A model generated the notes under the pieces. The model saw nothing but the letters and a program-made list of their open reading frames with translations, was not told where the DNA came from and searched no databases. A stretch of 8,795 bases of DNA, taken from Bacillota bacterium (GTDB taxonomy: Bacteria > Bacillota > Clostridia > Lachnospirales > Lachnospiraceae). The stretch covers positions 1-8,795 of the forward strand of contig JAEZFH010000406.1 of the NCBI GenBank assembly GCA_023437885.1, read 5' to 3'. Position numbers and translations under genes: made by a program. Below are positions 5,391 to 8,795 of this stretch, in pieces; within the stretch, counting starts at the first letter, position 1, and the number at the start of each line of letters is the position of its first letter.

Positions 5391-6092
5391 ATGATTAAAT
5401 CCGAAGAAGAAATAAAAATTGAAATCTGTGAGATTGGTAAGAGAATCTATAATAAAGGAATGGTTGCATCCAATGACGGTAACATCTCTGTTAAAATCAG
5501 CGAAAATGAGTTCCTATGTACCCCGACTGGTGTAAGCAAGGGATTTATGACGCCTGAGTATATCTGCAAGGTGGATAAGGAAGGCAGGGTAATCGAGGCG
5601 AATCCCGGCTACAAGCCTTCCTCCGAGATTAAGATGCATATGAGAGTATATAAGGAGAGACCGGATGTGGTATCGGTGGTACATGCCCATCCGATGTACG
5701 CTACCGGCTTTGCCATCGCAGGAATACCGCTTACCCAGCCGATTATGCCTGAGGCGGTGATTACTCTTGGCAGTGTGCCAATCGCGGAATATGGCACCCC
5801 TTCCACCGAGGAGATTCCGGATGCGGTATCCAAATACCTTCCTTACTATGATGCGGTTTTACTTGAGAATCACGGTGCACTAACCTACGGGGACTCTCTC
5901 CTGAATGCATACCATAAGATGGAATCGGTTGAATTTTATGCACAGCTTCTGTATATTGCCAGGCAATTAGGCGGACCGAAGGAATTATCCGAGGAACAGG
6001 TTCAGAAATTATATGGGATCCGGAGACAGTTTGGGATGACCGGCCGGCATCCAGCCGATTTCTGCAAGGAAGAAATTCAAATAGATAAATGA
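5391..6092 (+). CDS. fucA: class II aldolase, L-fuculose/L-rhamnulose-1-phosphate type
   Basis: This 233-residue zinc aldolase should cleave a 6-deoxyketose 1-phosphate to dihydroxyacetone phosphate and L-lactaldehyde. The FucA family pattern is clear. SNDGNISVK (27-35) and TPTGVSKG (44-51) line the phosphate site, and E79 in SSEIKMH matches the catalytic Glu of E. coli FucA (E73). H98 and H100 in HAHP and H161 in ENHGAL are the zinc ligands (E. coli 92, 94, 155, a constant shift of six). Length is close to FucA (about 215) and shorter than RhaD (about 274), though the partner kinase is rhamnulokinase-like, so one enzyme may serve both sugars. The start is ATG 5391, set by GGTGGAGG just ahead; an upstream in-frame TTG has no such site. 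The tail (FCKEEIQIDK) shows no obvious microcompartment-targeting helix. The kinase follows after 8 bases. Confidence 0.88.
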   Translation: MIKSEEEIKIEICEIGKRIYNKGMVASNDGNISVKISENEFLCTPTGVSKGFMTPEYICKVDKEGRVIEANPGYKPSSEIKMHMRVYKERPDVVSVVHAHPMYATGFAIAGIPLTQPIMPEAVITLGSVPIAEYGTPSTEEIPDAVSKYLPYYDAVLLENHGALTYGDSLLNAYHKMESVEFYAQLLYIARQLGGPKELSEEQVQKLYGIRRQFGMTGRHPADFCKEEIQIDK

Positions 6093-6100
6093 GGTGCAGC

Positions 6101-7582
6101 ATGAGCAGGTATTATCTGGCAGTAGATATCGGTGCCTCCAGCGGCCGGCATATCCTGGGATGGCTGGAGGATGGAAAGCTGAAAACAGAAGAGGTGTACC
6201 GCTTTCATAATGGATTAACAAAACGGGGAGGACATCTGTGCTGGGATTTTGACCAGTTATTCCGGGAAATAGTAGCCGGAATGAAGTATTGCAGGGAAAT
6301 AGGAAAATGTCCCGTGAGTATCGGTATCGATACCTGGGGTGTAGATTTTGTATTGCTGGATGATAAGGACCGGCTTCTGGGAGATACGGTCGGCTATCGT
6401 GACCATAGAACGGAAGGGATGGATGATAAGGTTTACCAGATCATTCCGGAAAAGGAACTGTACGGCAGAAACGGAATTTCGAAGGCGATCTTTAACAGCA
6501 TCTATCAGCTGTATGCCATTAAAGAGGAGAAGCCGGAGCATTTGGAGAAGGCAAGAGCTTATCTTATGACACCGGAGTATTTTAACTTCCTTTTAACGGG
6601 AGTGAAGCAGGCGGAATATACCATAGCAACCACATCCCAATTGATTGATGCAAGGTCCAGAGATTGGGATTATGAGCTCATGGACCGGCTTGGATTTTCG
6701 AGGGATATCTTCATGCCCATTCATATGCCCGGATCAGAGGTTGGAAATCTGAAGCCTGAATTGGTTGAGGAAATCGGATATGATCTGAAGGTGGTGCTGG
6801 TGGGAAGCCATGATACGGCATCCGCAGTGGTATCTGTTCCGGCAGCAGGAGAGGATGTTCTCTATATCAGCTCCGGAACCTGGTCTCTGATGGGAGTGGA
6901 GCGTACCGAGCCGGATCTTAGCAGTTGGAGCCAGGAACATAATTTTACCAATGAGGGCGGGTATGATTACCGATTCCGATACCTGAAGAATATTATGGGC
7001 TTGTGGATGATACAATCCGTTCGCCATGAAGTGAAGGACGGATGCTTTGGCAAGGAGTATTCCGGATATAAGAGCTTTGGAACAGGGTATTCCGGAGATG
7101 AAAGCTCTGGAATGGAGCTTTCGTTTGAGCAGCTTTGTACCATGGCAGAAGCAAACAGTGATTTCAAAAGCCGTGTTGATGTAAATGATATCTCCTTCCT
7201 GTCTCCGGGCAGTATGACGGAGGCAATTAACGGATATCTGACCAGAACCGGGCAGCCTCTTCCGAAGGATGTGGGGCAGCTGTCAGCCTGCATCTATCAG
7301 AGCCTGGCAGAATGCTATGCAGGGACGGTGAAGGAGCTGGAAGAGATTACAGGGAAGGTTTATCCGGAGATACATATTGTTGGGGGAGGCTCCAATGCGG
7401 ATTATCTGAACCGTCTGACAGCCGAGAAGACCGGTAAGGCCGTATATGCCGGCCCTGCGGAAGCTACGGCAATCGGCAATATAGCCGTCCAGATGCTCAG
7501 CCAGGGTGTGTTTGGGAATTTATCCCAGGCCAGGGGCTGTATCTACCGCTCTTTTGATATCAAAGAATATAAAGCAAATTAA
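6101..7582 (+). CDS. rhaB: rhamnulokinase
   Basis: This 493-residue FGGY-family kinase phosphorylates L-rhamnulose (perhaps L-fuculose too) with ATP, the step before the aldolase. It starts with the phosphate-binding DIGASSGR (9-16). GIDTWGVDF (75-83), with the RhaB-type W-G-V-D-F, and YRDHRTEGM line the sugar site. SHDTA carries the catalytic D238, matching E. coli D237. SSGTWSLMG, VGGGSNADYLNRL (from about 427) and GPAEATAIGN form the nucleotide lobe. I chose ATG 6101 because GAGGTG lies 5 bases ahead. ATG 6089, which overlaps the aldolase TGA as ATGA, would add four residues and has no proper ribosome site. Close spacing to the aldolase shows one operon. Residues 319-338 are an imperfect duplicated Gly/Ser-rich insert in a variable loop. 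No terminator with a T-run follows the stop directly. Confidence 0.93.
   Translation: MSRYYLAVDIGASSGRHILGWLEDGKLKTEEVYRFHNGLTKRGGHLCWDFDQLFREIVAGMKYCREIGKCPVSIGIDTWGVDFVLLDDKDRLLGDTVGYRDHRTEGMDDKVYQIIPEKELYGRNGISKAIFNSIYQLYAIKEEKPEHLEKARAYLMTPEYFNFLLTGVKQAEYTIATTSQLIDARSRDWDYELMDRLGFSRDIFMPIHMPGSEVGNLKPELVEEIGYDLKVVLVGSHDTASAVVSVPAAGEDVLYISSGTWSLMGVERTEPDLSSWSQEHNFTNEGGYDYRFRYLKNIMGLWMIQSVRHEVKDGCFGKEYSGYKSFGTGYSGDESSGMELSFEQLCTMAEANSDFKSRVDVNDISFLSPGSMTEAINGYLTRTGQPLPKDVGQLSACIYQSLAECYAGTVKELEEITGKVYPEIHIVGGGSNADYLNRLTAEKTGKAVYAGPAEATAIGNIAVQMLSQGVFGNLSQARGCIYRSFDIKEYKAN
7055..7114 (+). repeat. imperfect 30-bp tandem repeat inside rhaB
   Basis: Two adjoining 30-base units (7055-7084 and 7085-7114) agree at 23 of 30 positions and encode EYSGYKSFGT and GYSGDESSGM. 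The unit keeps the reading frame and lies in a loop between conserved kinase segments. It looks like a local duplication that has since diverged. Confidence 0.75.
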
Positions 7583-7699
7583 TAGTTAATACCATATCTG
7601 TAAGAGCCCGTGGAGTTGTGGCACTACGTGCCAGGACGCGAGCTCCCTCCGGTTGGTGCTGGTATATTATCTGTTAACATAATACTATGTCCGCCAGCG

Positions 7700-7819
7700 T
7701 TCATGGTATGTGGAACAGCGTGACGTTATGCGCACTCGTTCTGCCTGGAGCAGGAATTATGTCTGACGACATTATGCGCATGAAATTATGAACTTTCATA
7801 CCGCTTCTTGACAAGAAGC
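7700..7819. repeat. cluster of short palindromes
   Basis: GGTATG (7705-7710) pairs with CATACC (7797-7802) across about 86 bases. Inside are ATGTC-TGAC-GACAT (7759-7772), TATGAA-CT-TTCATA (7787-7800) and two copies of TTATGCGCA (7726 region and 7772-7780). Just outside, GCTTCTTG-A-CAAGAAGC (7803-7819) is a perfect 8-bp palindrome. None is followed by a T-run, so they are not standard terminators. The function is unknown. Confidence 0.45.
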
Positions 7820-7869
7820 CCAAACAAAGTTACAATAATGAAGATAAATATAGCTTACTTCTAATTTCC

Positions 7870-7954
7870 GTCCCTATATAACTGATAAAATAGTCTGCCT
7901 GGCTGTTAGCATTATGCTGCTGAGCAGATTATTTTATCGTTCAGATATAGGGAC
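7870..7954. repeat. 85-nt long inverted repeat, MITE-like or structured RNA
   Basis: The ends GTCCCTATAT (7870-7879) and ATATAGGGAC (7945-7954) are perfectly complementary over 10 bp. After a small internal loop, 7884-7898 pairs with 7924-7938 over 15 bp with a single G-U pair. The 25-nt apex contains its own AGCAT-T-ATGCT hairpin (7908-7918). Perfect terminal repeats and no coding content suit a very small mobile element, but no clear target duplication flanks it. A folded RNA or processing site is the alternative. Confidence 0.65.
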
Positions 7955-8131
7955 TTTCATATGTTTTTTGAGAAAACAACGATAATTCGGGAAATACAAA
8001 TAAAGACAAAATCGATGCTCTCGGGATTTTGAGAAGCCTTTCTGGCTGCTTCCGTCTTTGCTTCTGTGGAGTGCGCAATTACAGTGTAATAGCAGAAAGA
8101 AAGCTGTGATGCTCCTTGATTTTCTCCATTA

Positions 8132-8160
8132 TTGCGAGTCCGGACATTAAGCTGTATAAA
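8132..8160 (+). promoter_or_regulatory. candidate promoter of the deoR-type gene
   Basis: TTGCGA (8132-8137) and TATAAA (8155-8160) are separated by 17 bases. A start near 8167 would give a leader of about 305 nt that contains the whole 82-bp-period repeat. The match is fair, not excellent, but it is the best pair seen upstream of the regulator. Confidence 0.45.
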
Positions 8161-8256
8161 AATATATTGTAATTGAGGAGTCAGGATTTCAAAGAAGGAA
8201 ACGGTCAGAAATCAGAAGCTCGGACATGGAAATCAACTGGAATTTTGTTACTGTTT

Positions 8257-8391
8257 ATGATATAGTGAAAGCGGAGTGAGCATGATGCGAGCTTGCTCGC
8301 AAGCATGCGATCGGAGCTGGAGATCATGAACGAAGTTCATGATATAGTGAAAGCGGAGTGAATATGATGCGAGCTTGCTCGCAGCCATGCG
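8257..8391. repeat. REP-like repeat unit, two copies with an 82-bp period
   Basis: Bases 8257-8309 recur at 8339-8391 with 49 of 53 matches. Both copies begin ATGATATAGTGAAAGCGG and contain the perfect hairpin GCGAGC-TT-GCTCGC (8288-8301 and 8370-8383 region). Between them, ATCATGAAC-GAA-GTTCATGAT (8323-8343) is a perfect 9-bp stem with a three-base loop. The alternation of two different hairpins with a conserved linker resembles dispersed intergenic palindromic elements (REP/BIME style). Confidence 0.7.
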
Positions 8392-8472
8392 GCCGGTGCG
8401 AAAGAATATGTCTGCTTGCGGGCGTGATCTAATTCTTAGAAATTGAAAACCATAAGGAAAGTGGGTATAAGC

Positions 8473-8795
8473 ATGCTTGCGATTGAAAGAAGAAATCAGA
8501 TATTGGCACTGCTTCAAAAGGAGAGCCGGGTAGTGGTCGGCGATCTGGCCAAGATGTTTCGGGTTACGGAAGAAACGATCCGCAGGGACCTGGAAAAGCT
8601 TGAGCATGAGGGCTTTGCAAAAAAAGCGTATGGCGGCGCAATTATTAATGAGAGCTTTAATATAGACCTTCCCTATACTGTCAGAAAAAAGGCCAATGTC
8701 CAGAATAAGCAGGATATCGCTGAGCTTGTCGGAAATCTCATTCAGGATGGTGACCATATTATGCTGGATGCCAGTTCTACAGCAGTATATATAGC
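8473..8795 (+). CDS. DeoR-family transcriptional regulator, N-terminal part
   Basis: The frame from ATG 8473 is open to the window edge (107 codons). The N-terminus MLAIERRNQILALLQKE is followed by the winged helix-turn-helix of the DeoR family (about 20-56): VVVGDLAKMFRVTEETIRRD then LEKLEHEG and YGGA. A linker and the start of the sugar-phosphate-sensing domain (LVGNLIQDGDHIMLDASSTA) complete what is visible. Such proteins usually repress sugar catabolic operons and release DNA on binding a phosphorylated intermediate. AAGGAAAG lies about 11 bases ahead, a rather long gap; an in-frame GTG at 8461 is too close to it. It sits after the aldolase and kinase genes but behind its own long intergenic region, so it may control those genes or the next operon. 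The C-terminal part is outside the window. Confidence 0.9.
   Translation, partial: MLAIERRNQILALLQKESRVVVGDLAKMFRVTEETIRRDLEKLEHEGFAKKAYGGAIINESFNIDLPYTVRKKANVQNKQDIAELVGNLIQDGDHIMLDASSTAVYI

Larger units (their letters stand above)
7583..8472. other. long intergenic region rich in inverted repeats
   Basis: About 890 bases separate rhaB from the deoR-type gene with no convincing coding frame on either strand. I found only frames of about 20-25 codons, such as ATG 7970 on the plus strand, without good ribosome sites. What it does hold is structure. There is a hairpin at 7619-7633 (TGGCAC, loop TAC, GTGCCA), a cluster of palindromes at 7700-7819, an 85-nt long hairpin at 7870-7954, a promoter-like pair at 8132-8160 and an 82-bp-period repeat at 8257-8391. 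A remnant mobile element or structured RNA leader is possible; neither is shown. Confidence 0.6.

Noticed and set aside
7970..8041. Short plus-strand peptide frame starting MFFEKTT
   Set aside because: About 23 codons with only a weak GGGA upstream, adjoining the 85-nt hairpin; no support beyond an open frame.
8257..8391. Possible CRISPR array from the 82-bp repeats
   Set aside because: Only two units, repeats of 53 bp with internal palindromes, a spacer that itself forms a hairpin, and no cas genes.
8248..8757. Minus-strand open frame of 169 codons
   Set aside because: It is antisense to the DeoR-type gene and to the palindromic repeats; no ribosome site or family features.

Overview
The window looks like a chromosomal segment of an anaerobic Firmicute, most likely a Lachnospiraceae member (Lachnoclostridium or Anaerocolumna-like). 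The basis is protein style, moderate GC content, strong GGAGG-type ribosome sites, and a rhamnulokinase, class II aldolase and DeoR regulator set typical of that family's deoxysugar loci. This placement is inferred, not searched.

Layout. (1) Positions 1-496 (+) hold the 3' end of purL (FGAM synthase, glutaminase domain). It has an in-frame TAA a few codons after the catalytic Cys. (2) Positions 497-769 are a convergent intergenic region with a strong hairpin (572-620) and a minus-strand terminator (706-744). (3) Positions 770-2645 (-) are a tightly overlapping four-gene operon: an ECF sigma factor, a zinc-finger transmembrane anti-sigma factor, a TM2-like membrane protein and a LiaI-like membrane protein. 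The sigma gene has no ATG, GTG or TTG start; a well-placed ribosome site points at ATT. (4) Positions 2805-3140 (-) hold a 40-residue hydrophobic peptide gene behind a leader and a promoter region with three ATACCAT-type repeats. (5) Positions 3490-4172 (+) hold a Nudix hydrolase followed by a short orphan reading frame that looks like the 3' end of a larger gene. (6) Positions 4220-5275 (+) encode an M42 metallo-aminopeptidase. (7) Positions 5313-7582 (+) hold a good sigma-A-type promoter, a FucA-type class II aldolase and a rhamnulokinase. (8) Positions 7583-8472 are about 890 bp without a convincing gene but dense in inverted repeats: an 85-nt hairpin and a repeated unit with an 82-bp period. 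(9) Positions 8473 to the end (+) are the start of a DeoR-family regulator that runs off the window.

How the genes fit together. The kinase would convert L-rhamnulose (possibly also L-fuculose) to the 1-phosphate. The aldolase would split that into dihydroxyacetone phosphate and L-lactaldehyde. The DeoR protein is the obvious candidate regulator, either of these genes or of a further operon to the right. The isomerase, transporter and any microcompartment genes are outside the window. The sigma/anti-sigma operon is an independent envelope-sensing unit. The two features most worth checking are apparent single-base lesions: the purL stop and the missing sigma start codon. They are either real changes with consequences for the cell or sequence errors.
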